From assembly GCA_963702925.1 (NCBI GenBank), contig OY969771.1, positions 868,001 to 932,000 on the forward strand: DNA of 64,000 nucleotides, read 5' to 3'. Below are positions 48,641 to 56,996 of the stretch, piece after piece (position 1 is the first letter of the stretch; the number at the start of each line of letters is the position of its first letter). This DNA is from CAIKMD01 sp963702925. GTDB taxonomy: Bacteria; Pseudomonadota; Alphaproteobacteria; ATCC43930; CGMCC-115725. The translations under genes and the position numbers were made by a program. The notes beneath the pieces are model-generated. The model was not told the DNA's origin. It saw only the letters and a list, made by a program, of their open reading frames with translations, and did no database searches.

Positions 48641-49057
48641 CTAAAGCAGCCCCAATTCCCGTAGCTCGGCCGCCATCTTAGGCGGTAAACCCTTGGTTTT
48701 TCCACCTTTTGGCAGGTCTTTCGGGGCCTCCTTGGGCTCTAGATAGCGCCACCCCCGGAATGGCCGGTGCGGCCGCCACTGGGTCGGGGTGAGCTTGGCC
48801 TCGAACTTGACCAGCACGGCCGGTCGGCCGCGGTGATTGACGATCGGCGTGAAGCCTTTGATGCGCTGGCGCGCCTGGATCTGGCCTTTCACCACCCAAT
48901 AGATCGAGCCGCCATCGAGGATCTCGTCTTCGCGCTTGGGCATGTTGCGCGTGTAGAAAGCGTAGACGCCGCGCTCTTTCTTGCGCTGCTTCTGCATTTC
49001 TTTGAGTTCCGCGAGATCGCCGATCCCCGCGGCAAGCTTCAACATATGCAACGCCAT
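48641..49057 (-). CDS. DUF1489 family protein
   Basis: A 138-residue protein of unknown function conserved in alphaproteobacteria. It shows the family pattern MALHMLKLAAGIGDLAEL near the start, VYAFYTRNMPKREDEILDGG, SIYWVVKGQIQARQRI and HRPFRGWRYLEPKEAPKDL. I chose the ATG at 49057 because the family begins with this LHxLKLAxG strand; a start at 49129 would add 24 alanine-rich residues. The C-terminal tail is lysine-rich. The gene runs towards the rRNA operon and is divergent from the toxin-antitoxin pair. Confidence 0.85.
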   Translation of the reverse strand: MALHMLKLAAGIGDLAELKEMQKQRKKERGVYAFYTRNMPKREDEILDGGSIYWVVKGQIQARQRIKGFTPIVNHRGRPAVLVKFEAKLTPTQWRPHRPFRGWRYLEPKEAPKDLPKGGKTKGLPPKMAAELRELGLL

Positions 49058-49180
49058 CGCTCTCGCTCGCTCCGACTTCAACGCAGCGATAATGGTCGCG
49101 CCGCTGTCGGCAGCGCAAGCCGCCTTCACGCGACGATGCCGTGCCGAGGACGCCGGACCTTAGGGTTAGGCTTGAGCTTA

Positions 49181-49195
49181 TAAGGAAATTCCTTA
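49181..49195 (+). promoter_or_regulatory. Palindromic operator in the toxin-antitoxin promoter
   Basis: TAAGGAAATTCCTTA is a perfect inverted repeat (7 bases, 1-base centre). It overlaps the spacer and -10 of a plausible promoter (TTGAGC at 49172-49177, 16 bases, TACACT at 49194-49199) for the antitoxin gene 44 bases downstream. AbrB/MazE antitoxins bind such repeats to repress their own operon, so this is a probable autoregulatory site. Confidence 0.65.
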
Positions 49196-49238
49196 CACTC
49201 GCCCCAAAGGCCATCGCGAGTCGCAAGGAAACATTCCG

Positions 49239-49454
49239 ATGATTTCGAGCAAGATCACCAGCAAGGCGCAAACCACCGTCCCGCGCTCGGTTCGCGCCGC
49301 GCTGAAGCTCGGCGTCGGCGACACGATCGTCTACACGATCGAGGATGATCAGGTCGTGATGACCAAGGCTATGACGCTCGCCGCGAACAGCCCGACCTCC
49401 TGTTACGACGAATGGAATTCGGAAAACGACCGTCGCGCCTATGATCGCCTTTGA
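49239..49454 (+). CDS. AbrB/MazE-type antitoxin
   Basis: A 71-residue protein. The N-terminal swapped-hairpin DNA-binding domain reads SSKITSKAQTTVPRSVRAAL then KLGVGDTIVYTIEDDQVV, typical of the SpoVT/AbrB fold. The C-terminal tail (NSPTSCYDEWNSENDRRAYD) is polar and would wrap around and block the toxin. AAGGAA lies upstream of the ATG. It overlaps the toxin gene by 14 bases. A palindrome in its promoter suggests autoregulation. Confidence 0.87.
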   Translation: MISSKITSKAQTTVPRSVRAALKLGVGDTIVYTIEDDQVVMTKAMTLAANSPTSCYDEWNSENDRRAYDRL

Positions 49455-49806
49455 GCCTTGGGACGTCGTCAAGCTTCCCTTCCCGTACACGCCATCATCG
49501 ACGCATGAGTATCGCCCGGCTCTGGTGATCGCCGCAGGCCGACTTGAAACGATTCACGATTTGCTGTGGGTGCTGATGATCACGAGCGCGGCCAATCCCG
49601 CATGGCCGATGGACGTGCCGATCACCGATCTACGCAGCGCCGGCTTGCCGGCGCCATCGGTGGTGCGCTGCGCCAAGATCTCGACCATCGACAGAAGTCG
49701 CGCGCAGAAGATCGGCGTGTTGATGCGGCCGGCCGAGCGCGCCGCGGTCGCACGCCATCTTGCGCTCACGGTCGCGTCCGCAACCGGCCGTCAAACGAAC
49801 GAATAA
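49441..49806 (+). CDS. PemK/MazF-type endoribonuclease toxin
   Basis: A 121-residue protein. FEPWDVVKLPFPYTPSSTHE then YRPALVIAAGR is the start of the PemK/MazF barrel, and VLMITSAANPAWPMDVPITD plus PSVVRCAKISTIDRSRA complete the fold (the latter holding the usual active-site strand). Such toxins cleave mRNA when the labile antitoxin is lost. The start lies inside the antitoxin frame, so translation is coupled. It is a diverged member; cleavage specificity is unknown. Confidence 0.85.
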   Translation: MIAFEPWDVVKLPFPYTPSSTHEYRPALVIAAGRLETIHDLLWVLMITSAANPAWPMDVPITDLRSAGLPAPSVVRCAKISTIDRSRAQKIGVLMRPAERAAVARHLALTVASATGRQTNE

Positions 49807-49998
49807 CGCGGCGCGACGGCTCGGTAAGCGCGAAGGGGTTTTTCGCGCCGCACAATCGCCCTGCAACCGCGTTGCAAACATCGTCAATTGCAGCGAATTA
49901 ACCTGGCTGTCACCTTGCGCGAGGGATGGCGCCGCTAAGGTTTCCCTAGAACTTCGCAAACCCATCATGGGTTCGCTACAGTCAACAGGAGACGTCAC

Positions 49999-50514
49999 GT
50001 GAATAAACAATTTCTTCTTCCCGCCGCTGTGCTGCTTGCGCTTGGCGGAGGCGCTGCCGCGCTACCAACGGCCACCGCCTTCGCCCAGGCCGCGGATGCG
50101 CCGCAAGCGACGGATCAACAGCCATCGGCTCAACCTCCGTCGGCCCCGACGACGCAAGCGCCGCGGCATCATCGAAGCTTCTCCTCGCATATTGCGGGCC
50201 GCATCGCCTATCTGAAGGCCGAGCTGAAAATCACGCCGGCGCAGCAGCCGCAATTCGACAAGGTGGCGCAAGCGATGCGCGACAGCGCGACCGAGCGTGA
50301 GAAAGCCTTCGCCGACATGCGTGGGCAACGCGGCCAGACTCAAACCGCCGTCGATCGGCTCGAAGCACGCTCGAAGATGACCCAGCTTCGCGCGCGCGAG
50401 GATCAGCGTTATCTCGCGGCGTTCAAGCCGCTCTATGACAGCCTGTCCGCCGACCAGAAACAGGCCGCCGACCAGCTCTTGACGCCGCATCATTTCGGCC
50501 ATCGTCACGCGTAA
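49999..50514 (+). CDS. Spy/CpxP-like periplasmic protein (LTXXQ family)
   Basis: A 171-residue exported protein. The signal peptide (residues 1-30) ends ATAFAQA; then comes a Pro/Gln-rich linker and a helical domain with KAELKITPAQQPQFDKVAQA and YDSLSADQKQAADQLL, the repeated LTxxQ-like motifs. Proteins of this type act as ATP-independent chaperones or stress sensors in the periplasm. The start is a GTG, with CAGGAGA at 49986-49992 upstream. It is followed by a strong terminator at 50524-50553. Its histidine-rich tail (HHFGHRHA) could bind metal. Confidence 0.83.
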   Translation: MNKQFLLPAAVLLALGGGAAALPTATAFAQAADAPQATDQQPSAQPPSAPTTQAPRHHRSFSSHIAGRIAYLKAELKITPAQQPQFDKVAQAMRDSATEREKAFADMRGQRGQTQTAVDRLEARSKMTQLRAREDQRYLAAFKPLYDSLSADQKQAADQLLTPHHFGHRHA

Positions 50515-50523
50515 ATCTGCCGC

Positions 50524-50553
50524 CCCTCGCCAGCCGCGTTTGGCTGGCGAGGG
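50524..50553. terminator. Rho-independent terminator between converging genes
   Basis: A 12-pair perfect stem (CCCTCGCCAGCC/GGCTGGCGAGGG) with loop GCGTTT, then TTCTCTCTTT on the rightward side. It serves the Spy-like gene and possibly the converging malic enzyme gene. Confidence 0.82.
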
Positions 50554-50587
50554 TTCTCTCTTTCACAGCATCAATCAGATTCGAGTT

Positions 50588-52870
50588 CTAGTCTGACGCG
50601 CTCGCGTGGAGCTGGGCGTCATAGACCGCCACCGCCGTCATGTTGACCAGCCCGCGCACCGTCACCGAAGGCGTGACGATATGCGCGGCGCGGCTCGCGC
50701 CCAAGAGAATCGGCCCGATCGCCAGCCCGTCGCCCAAGGCCGTCAAAAGGTTGAAGGCGATGTTCGCCGCGTCGAGATTCGGCATCATCAGCAGATTGGC
50801 CGAACCCTTGAGCAGCGAGTTCGGAAAAATGCGATGGCGGATTTCTTCCGAGATTGCGGCATCGGCGTGCATTTCGCCTTCGACTTCGAGCGTCGGTGCC
50901 TGCTGGCGCAAGAGCGCCAAGGCGGCGCGAACTTTCGCCGCCGAAGCCGCGTCGGAGCTGCCGAAATTCGAATGCGACAATAAGCCGACTTTGGGCTCGA
51001 TACCGAAAATCCGCACCGCCGCCGCGGCGCGGATCGTGATCTCGGCGAGCTGCGCGGCCGTCGGATCCTCGACGACGTAAGTGTCGCAAAGGAAAAAGAC
51101 GCCCTTGGCCATGACAACCGCCGATAGCGACGCCGCCGTGCTCGCCTTCGCGTGCAGACCGATGATATCGACGATGTGGTGCAGATGGCGGTGATACTGG
51201 CCAACCGCGCCGCACAGCATCGCGTCCGCTTCGCCGCGTTTCAGCATCAGGGCGGCGATCACCGCATTGCGCGTGCGCACGAGATAGCGCGCATAATCCG
51301 GCGAGATGCCTTTGCGTTCCATCAGCTTGTGGTAGAGCTCCGAGTATTCGTTGTAGCGCGGATCGCTCTGCGGATCGACGAGTTCGACCTCCTGGTCGAG
51401 CTTGAAGCGCAAATTGAGCTTCTCGATACGGCGGCGGGCAACTTCGCGCCGCGCGACGATGATTGGCCGGGCGAGCCCGTCATCGAGCACCTGCTGCACC
51501 GCGCGCAAAACGCGCTCGTCCTCGCCCTCGGCATAGACCACGCGTTTGGGATCGGTGCGCGCGCGATCGAAGATCGGCTTCATCACCAGCCCGGAGCGAA
51601 ACACGAATTGCCCCAGGCGCTGGCGGTACGCCTCGAGATCGGCGATCGGCCGCGTCGCGACGCCGCTCGCCATCGCCGCCTTCGCCACCGCCGGCGCCAG
51701 CTCGAGGATCAGCCGCGGATCGAACGGTTTGGGAATGAGGTAATCGGGCCCGAAGGTCAAATTGGCATCGCCATAGGCTGCGGCCACGACATCCGACGGC
51801 GGCGCAAGCGCCAAATCGGCGAGCGCCTCGACGCAGGCGAGCTTCATCGCTTCGTTGATCGCGGTCGCGCCGACATCGAGCGCGCCGCGAAAAATGAACG
51901 GGAAGCACAGAACGTTGTTCACCTGATTGGGATAGTCAGTGCGGCCGGTGGCAATGATCGCGTCGGGTTTCGCGGCGCGGGCGAGTTCAGGCTCGATTTC
52001 CGGCTTGGGATTGGCCAGCGCGAAGATCAATGGCCGTGCCGCCATTTGCGCCGCCATGTCGGGCTTCAACACATCGGGCGCAGAAAGGCCGAGGAAGATA
52101 TCGGCGCCGCCGATCACGTCGCCGAGGCTGCGCGCATTGGTATCCTTGGCGTAACGATCCTTGCGCGGATCCATCTCTTCTTTTCGGCCGCGCCACACCA
52201 CGCCATAGCGGTCGGTGATGATCGTGTTCTCGACCTTCAGCCCCATGGTGACCAGCAGGTCGAGACACGCGATCGCCGCGGCGCCACCGCCCGAGGTTAC
52301 GAGCTTCACATCCTCGATCCGCTTGCCGACGAGCTTCAACCCGTTGCGGATCGCCGCGCCGACGATGATCGCCGTGCCGTGCTGATCGTCATGAAAGACC
52401 GGGATCTTGAGCCGCCGACGCAGCTTTTCCTCGATCTCGAAGCATTCGGGCGCCTTGATGTCTTCGAGATTGATGCCGCCGAAGCTCGGCTCGAGCGCCG
52501 CGACGATCTCGACGAATTTGTCGGGCTCTTTCGCGTCGACTTCGAGGTCGAAGACATCGATTCCGGCGAATTTCTTGAACAGGACCGCTTTGCCTTCCAT
52601 CACCGGCTTGGCGGCCAAAGGCCCGATCGCGCCGAGCCCCAGTACCGCGGTGCCGTTGGTGATGACTGCCACCAGATTGGCGCGTGCCGTCAGGCTCGAC
52701 GCCTCGGCCGGATCGGCGGCGATGGCGAGCGAGGCCTCGGCGACGCCGGGCGAATAGGCGAGCGCCAGATCGCGTTGCGTGGCGAGCGGCTTGGTCGCGA
52801 CGACGGCGATCTTGCCTGGCGTCGGGAACCGATGATATTCGAGCGCGCTATCGCGCACATCCTCTGCCAT
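50588..52870 (-). CDS. maeB: NADP-dependent malic enzyme with phosphotransacetylase-like domain
   Basis: A 760-residue MaeB-type protein that decarboxylates malate to pyruvate. Residues 1-400 are the malic enzyme domain, with LALAYSPGVAEASLAIA, AVLGLGAIGPLAAKPVMEGK, FHDDQHGTAIIVGAAIRNG and the NAD(P) loop region TSGGGAAAIACLDLL. Residues about 430-760 are a phosphate acetyltransferase-like domain (VVYAEGEDERVLRAVQ, SNFGSSDAASAAKVRAAL, GSANLLMMPNLDAANIAFN), a regulatory module bound by acetyl-CoA in related enzymes. I prefer the ATG at 52870 over a TTG at 52879. It converges with the Spy-like gene. Confidence 0.93.
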   Translation of the reverse strand: MAEDVRDSALEYHRFPTPGKIAVVATKPLATQRDLALAYSPGVAEASLAIAADPAEASSLTARANLVAVITNGTAVLGLGAIGPLAAKPVMEGKAVLFKKFAGIDVFDLEVDAKEPDKFVEIVAALEPSFGGINLEDIKAPECFEIEEKLRRRLKIPVFHDDQHGTAIIVGAAIRNGLKLVGKRIEDVKLVTSGGGAAAIACLDLLVTMGLKVENTIITDRYGVVWRGRKEEMDPRKDRYAKDTNARSLGDVIGGADIFLGLSAPDVLKPDMAAQMAARPLIFALANPKPEIEPELARAAKPDAIIATGRTDYPNQVNNVLCFPFIFRGALDVGATAINEAMKLACVEALADLALAPPSDVVAAAYGDANLTFGPDYLIPKPFDPRLILELAPAVAKAAMASGVATRPIADLEAYRQRLGQFVFRSGLVMKPIFDRARTDPKRVVYAEGEDERVLRAVQQVLDDGLARPIIVARREVARRRIEKLNLRFKLDQEVELVDPQSDPRYNEYSELYHKLMERKGISPDYARYLVRTRNAVIAALMLKRGEADAMLCGAVGQYHRHLHHIVDIIGLHAKASTAASLSAVVMAKGVFFLCDTYVVEDPTAAQLAEITIRAAAAVRIFGIEPKVGLLSHSNFGSSDAASAAKVRAALALLRQQAPTLEVEGEMHADAAISEEIRHRIFPNSLLKGSANLLMMPNLDAANIAFNLLTALGDGLAIGPILLGASRAAHIVTPSVTVRGLVNMTAVAVYDAQLHASASD

Positions 52871-52896
52871 CGGCGTCAAGCCTTCGGGAGAAAAAC

Positions 52897-52983
52897 TGGT
52901 GCGGTCGAGAAGACTCGAACTTCCAAGGGGTTTCCCCCGCTAGCACCTCAAGCTAGTGCGTCTACCAATTCCGCCACGACCGC
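52897..52983 (-). tRNA. tRNA-Leu (GAG)
   Basis: An 87-base class II tRNA with long variable arm (GGGGGAAACCCCTT region) and encoded CCA. The acceptor stem is GCGGTCG/CGACCGC and the anticodon loop in CTAGCTTGAGGTGCTAG gives GAG. It stands alone between malic enzyme and lipB. Confidence 0.95.
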
Positions 52984-53091
52984 GATGCGGCAGCGGTATG
53001 ATTGACTTTGCCGCCGGTGGGCCGGCTCATTACCAAATCCGGCCCCCCATATCAAGATGAACAAGCAGGGCCAAAACACAGGGTTTCGGCG

Positions 53092-53778
53092 ATGGACGAA
53101 ATCGAATGGCGCGTCAGCGACACGCGCATTGCCTATCAGGAAGCCGAGGCGGAAATGGCCGCCCGGGTTGAGGCGATCCGCGCCGGTTTGGCGCCCGGTC
53201 TGGTCTGGCTGCTGGAGCATCCGCCGCTTTATACCGCCGGCACCAGCGCCAAAGAGGCGGATTTGATCGAACCGGACCTTTTTCCCGTCCACCGCACCGG
53301 GCGCGGCGGCCAGTTTACCTATCACGGGCCCGGCCAGCGCGTGGGCTACGTAATGCTCGACCTCAAGAAGCGGGGCGGAGACGTGCGCGCCTATGTCTGC
53401 GACCTTGAGGAATGGCTGATTCGCGCCCTCGCCCGCTTCAACGTCAAAGGCGAGCGGCGCGCCGGCCGAGTCGGCATCTGGGTTGCCGACGGCGCCAAGG
53501 AGAACAAGATCGCCGCGATCGGCGTGCGCATCCGTCACTGGGTAAGCTTTCACGGCGTCTCGCTCAATGTCGATCCCGACCTTTCGCATTACCGCGGCAT
53601 TGTCCCCTGCGGCCTGAGCGAGCACGGCGTCACGTCGCTCGCGGCACAAGGCATCATCGCCTCGATGCCGGAAGTTGACGCCGCCCTGAAAGCCGCTTTT
53701 GCCGAAGTCTTCGCCGCACCGGCAAAGGTGACCCATTCCCCGGCCATGCCGGAGAAGACAGGAACGATCGCGCGATAA
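53092..53778 (+). CDS. lipB: Octanoyl-[acyl-carrier-protein]:protein N-octanoyltransferase
   Basis: A 228-residue transferase that moves octanoate from ACP to lipoyl domains, the first step of lipoate synthesis. RTGRGGQFTYHGPGQRVGYV is the substrate tunnel signature, ENKIAAIGVRIRHWVSFHGV carries the catalytic Lys139, and GIVPCGLSEHGVTSL carries the catalytic Cys173. The ATG at 53092 matches the usual N-terminus (IEWRVSDTRIAYQEAEAEM); upstream codons to 53002 are not typical. The downstream neighbour is a DegP-type protease. Confidence 0.95.
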   Translation: MDEIEWRVSDTRIAYQEAEAEMAARVEAIRAGLAPGLVWLLEHPPLYTAGTSAKEADLIEPDLFPVHRTGRGGQFTYHGPGQRVGYVMLDLKKRGGDVRAYVCDLEEWLIRALARFNVKGERRAGRVGIWVADGAKENKIAAIGVRIRHWVSFHGVSLNVDPDLSHYRGIVPCGLSEHGVTSLAAQGIIASMPEVDAALKAAFAEVFAAPAKVTHSPAMPEKTGTIAR

Positions 53779-53841
53779 CAGCCTCGCCATCGTATTGTGA
53801 CCCATGCGGTTCCCGGCTAGGGCTGGCGTCGTCTGTACAGC

Positions 53842-55260
53842 GTGCCTACATTCAACCGCATGAAAGCGCGCATTTTGGCCTCCGGCCTTTTGCTTCTCCT
53901 CTCGGCGTTGGGATCGGTGGCGGACGCGCAAACCCGCACGATTCCGACCAGTCGCGAGCTGATTCACCTGTCTTTCGCGCCGGTCGTGAAACGTGTGGCG
54001 CCGGCGGTGGTGAACGTCTATTCGCGCCGGGTCGTCCAAACCCGCTCGCCATTCTTCGATGATCCGGTCTTCCGCCGCTTTTTCGGCAACCAATCGCCCT
54101 TCGGCTTGCCGCGCGAACGGGTCCAGCAATCGCTCGGCTCGGGCGTCATTCTCGACGCCAACGGTCTGATCGTCACCAACCGCCACGTCATCGAATCGGC
54201 CCAGGAAATCACCGTCGTGCTCAGCGACCGGCGCGAGTTCGAGGCCAAGCCCGTGATCTCGGACGAGCACGCCGATATCGCGGTGCTCAAAGTCGACACC
54301 CATGGCGAGAAGCTTCCCGTGTTGGAGCTGGGCGACAGCGACCAGCTCGAAGTCGGCGATTTGGTGCTCGCGATCGGCAATCCGTTCGGCGTCGGCCAGA
54401 CCGTTACCAGCGGCATCGTCTCGGCACTGGCACGAACCGGCATCGGCAGCGACGTTTCCTCCTTCATTCAAACCGACGCGGCAATCAACCCGGGCAATTC
54501 GGGCGGCGCTCTCGTCGATCTCGACGGCAAGCTGGTCGGCATCAACACGGCGATCTTCTCGCAATCGGGGGGATCGATCGGCATCGGTTTTGCCATCCCG
54601 ACAGTGCTAGTGCGGACCGTGCTGCAAGCCGCCACGACGGGCGCGCCGATCCGCCGCCCTTGGCTTGGCGCCACCGGTCAGGAAGTAACCGCCGAGATCG
54701 CGTCCAACCTCGGCCTGACGCACCCCGGCGGCGTCCTGGTGAAGACAGTGGCCCCGAACAGCCCTGCCGCCGGCGCCGGCATCAAGCTTGGCGACGTGAT
54801 CCTGGCGATCGAAGGCCATGATCTGTCCGATCCCGAGGAGCTTCGCTTTCGCATCGCCACCTTGCCGCTCGACAAGCAGGCTCAGCTTCTTCTTTGGCGC
54901 GGTGGGCAGACCAACACCATCACCGTCACGCTCACGCCGCCGCCCGAAACGCCGCCACGTCAAATCACCACACTCGCCGGCACCAGCCCGCTTGCCGGCG
55001 CCACTGTCGCCAACCTCAACCCCGCGCAGGCGGATGAGCTTGGCTTGGATACGACCCTGCACGGCGTCGTCGTGACCGCGGTCAGAGACGCTACTCTCGC
55101 CCAACATCTCGGGCTCGATACCGGCGACATCATCGCAAGCCTTAACCGCCATGCGATCGACAATGTCAGCGATCTTGTTGCCCAGCTGACCGCAGGCCCG
55201 GGTCCGTGGACCTTCGGCATAAGACGCGGCGGGCAACTCTTTTCCGTCACGGTGCGATGA
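53842..55260 (+). CDS. Periplasmic DegP/HtrA-type serine protease
   Basis: A 472-residue (466 from the ATG at 53860) exported protease-chaperone. A signal peptide (MKARILASGLLLLLSALGSV, then ADAQ) precedes the trypsin domain. The catalytic triad is His115 (VTNRHVIESA), Asp145 (DEHADIAVLKVD) and Ser220 (INPGNSGGALVD). Two PDZ domains follow, the first around HPGGVLVKTVAPNSPAAGAG and the second around GVVVTAVRDATLAQHLGLD. It degrades or holds misfolded envelope proteins. The annotated GTG start lies six codons before the ATG; either is possible. Its stop overlaps the rarA start (ATGA). Confidence 0.92.
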   Translation: MPTFNRMKARILASGLLLLLSALGSVADAQTRTIPTSRELIHLSFAPVVKRVAPAVVNVYSRRVVQTRSPFFDDPVFRRFFGNQSPFGLPRERVQQSLGSGVILDANGLIVTNRHVIESAQEITVVLSDRREFEAKPVISDEHADIAVLKVDTHGEKLPVLELGDSDQLEVGDLVLAIGNPFGVGQTVTSGIVSALARTGIGSDVSSFIQTDAAINPGNSGGALVDLDGKLVGINTAIFSQSGGSIGIGFAIPTVLVRTVLQAATTGAPIRRPWLGATGQEVTAEIASNLGLTHPGGVLVKTVAPNSPAAGAGIKLGDVILAIEGHDLSDPEELRFRIATLPLDKQAQLLLWRGGQTNTITVTLTPPPETPPRQITTLAGTSPLAGATVANLNPAQADELGLDTTLHGVVVTAVRDATLAQHLGLDTGDIIASLNRHAIDNVSDLVAQLTAGPGPWTFGIRRGGQLFSVTVR

Positions 55261-56564
55261 ACGCGGGCCGCGCATCGAAGGGGCTCTTCGAGGACGCAGC
55301 ACCGCGCCCGCTGGCCGATCGGTTGCGGCCGACGCGGCTCGCCGACGTGGTGGGACAGGACCATCTGCTCGGCGCGGACGGGCCCATCGGGCGCATGGTC
55401 GCGGCACATCGCCTTACCTCGATGATCCTCTGGGGCCCGCCGGGCTGCGGCAAGACCACGATCGCGCGGCTCTTGGCGGAAACCACGTCGCTGCATTTCG
55501 AGCCGCTTTCCGCGGTGTTTTCAGGCGTCGCCGATCTGCGCAAGATTTTCGACGGCGCGCAAAAGCGCCGCGCCGGCGGACAGGGCACGCTGCTTTTTGT
55601 CGACGAGATTCACCGTTTCAATCGCGCGCAGCAGGACAGCTTCCTGCCCTATGTCGAGGACGGCACGGTCATTCTGGTCGGCGCGACGACGGAAAATCCG
55701 TCATTTGAATTGAACGGCGCCTTGCTGTCGCGTTGCCAAGTCTTCGTGCTGCACCGGCTCGACGAAGCGGCGCTCCAAACCTTGGTTCAGCGCGCCGAGC
55801 AAGCGCTTGGAAAGAAGCTGCCGCTCGATGCCGAAGCGCGTCAAGCGTTGAAGGCAATGGCGGATGGCGACGGCCGCTTCGTTTTCAACCTCGCCGAGGA
55901 ATTGGCGAATCTGCCCGACGGCACGATGCTCGACACGGCGGGGCTGATGGCGGCGGTGCAGCGCCGCGCGCCGCTTTACGACAAGGCGCAGGAAGGCCAT
56001 TACAACCTGATCAGCGCACTGCATAAATCGGTGCGCGGCTCCGATGTCGACGCGGCACTGTATTGGCTCGCGCGCATGCTGTCCGGCGGCGAGCATCCGA
56101 TCTACATCGCCCGCCGCGTGGTGCGCATGGCGTCGGAAGATATTGGTCTCGCCGATCCTCAAGCGCTGCCGATCGCGCTCGCGGCCTGGGAAGCCTATGA
56201 GCGCCTGGGATCGCCGGAAGGCGAGCTCGCCTTGGCCGAGGCAGTGATCTATCTCGCGACCGCGCCCAAATCCAACGCCTCCTACACCGCGTTCGGCGCA
56301 GCAAAGCGCGCGGCCGGCGAAAGCGGCTCGCTGATGCCGCCAATGCACGCCGTCAACGCGCCCACGCGTTTGATGCGCGATCTGGGCTATAGCGAAGGCT
56401 ATGTCTATGACCCGAACACGCCGGAAGGATTTTCCGGCCTTAACTATTTTCCCGATGCCCTGCCGCGGCAAAATTTTTACCAACCGCTCGAGCGCGGCTT
56501 CGAGCGCGAGATTAAGAAACGCCTCGATTATTGGAAAAAGCTGCGCGACGCAAAATCCCCGTGA
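55257..56564 (+). CDS. rarA: Replication-associated recombination protein A (AAA+ ATPase)
   Basis: A 435-residue AAA+ ATPase of the RarA/MgsA/WRNIP1 family that acts at stalled forks. LADRLRPTRLADVVGQDHLL is followed by Walker A ILWGPPGCGKTTIARLLAE, Walker B TLLFVDEIHRFNRAQQDSFL, and sensor 1 VGATTENPSFELNGALLSR. The C-terminal tetramerisation part includes HYNLISALHKSVRGSDVDAA and SEGYVYDPNTPEGFSGLNYF. The ATG overlaps the protease stop by four bases. Confidence 0.95.
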   Translation: MNAGRASKGLFEDAAPRPLADRLRPTRLADVVGQDHLLGADGPIGRMVAAHRLTSMILWGPPGCGKTTIARLLAETTSLHFEPLSAVFSGVADLRKIFDGAQKRRAGGQGTLLFVDEIHRFNRAQQDSFLPYVEDGTVILVGATTENPSFELNGALLSRCQVFVLHRLDEAALQTLVQRAEQALGKKLPLDAEARQALKAMADGDGRFVFNLAEELANLPDGTMLDTAGLMAAVQRRAPLYDKAQEGHYNLISALHKSVRGSDVDAALYWLARMLSGGEHPIYIARRVVRMASEDIGLADPQALPIALAAWEAYERLGSPEGELALAEAVIYLATAPKSNASYTAFGAAKRAAGESGSLMPPMHAVNAPTRLMRDLGYSEGYVYDPNTPEGFSGLNYFPDALPRQNFYQPLERGFEREIKKRLDYWKKLRDAKSP

Positions 56565-56621
56565 TGGGGACGTAACGGCGCGTTCGTCCCTATACTTGAT
56601 GAGCTTTTTCGGAGGTTGAGC

Positions 56622-56939
56622 ATGCCGCGTTTACCCGCACAATTCCTTCTTGTCAGCGCCGCGATTCTGCCGCTTTTGAGCAGCGTTGCGCCGGCAACCG
56701 CTCAAACCGCCGCGCCACCGCCGCCGCCCATCGAGGCCACACCGCCGCCCCCGCCAGCGGTCGCGCCGGGCGCCTATCGGGCTTGGCGGCCCGGCTATTG
56801 GCGTTGGAACGGTCGTCGCTATGTGTGGCGACCGGGCCATTATGTCCACGCACCGCGCGCCGAAGCTGTTTGGGTGCCCGGCGCATGGGTCTTCGTCGGG
56901 GGCCGTTACGTCTGGCACGAGGGCCACTGGCGGCGTTAA
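56622..56939 (+). CDS. Small secreted proline-rich protein, YXWGXW-type repeats
   Basis: A 105-residue exported protein. A signal peptide (residues 1-28, ending APATAQ) precedes a proline-rich linker. The rest is aromatic repeats: WRPGYWRWNGRRYVWRPGHY and VWVPGAWVFVGGRYVWHEGH. These are the YxWxxW-type repeats of small, surface-exposed proteobacterial proteins of unknown function. GGAGG at 56611-56615 lies six bases before the ATG. It is a single gene between rarA and a pseudouridine synthase. Confidence 0.8.
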   Translation: MPRLPAQFLLVSAAILPLLSSVAPATAQTAAPPPPPIEATPPPPPAVAPGAYRAWRPGYWRWNGRRYVWRPGHYVHAPRAEAVWVPGAWVFVGGRYVWHEGHWRR

Positions 56940-56996
56940 GCCGCGCCTCTAGCCGAGGGGTGGATTGGCGCATTCCGCGCCGCTAGGATGCGGCAC

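Noticed and set aside
51152..53005. 617-codon open frame antisense to the malic enzyme gene
   Set aside because: Shadow of maeB; it also runs over the tRNA-Leu gene.
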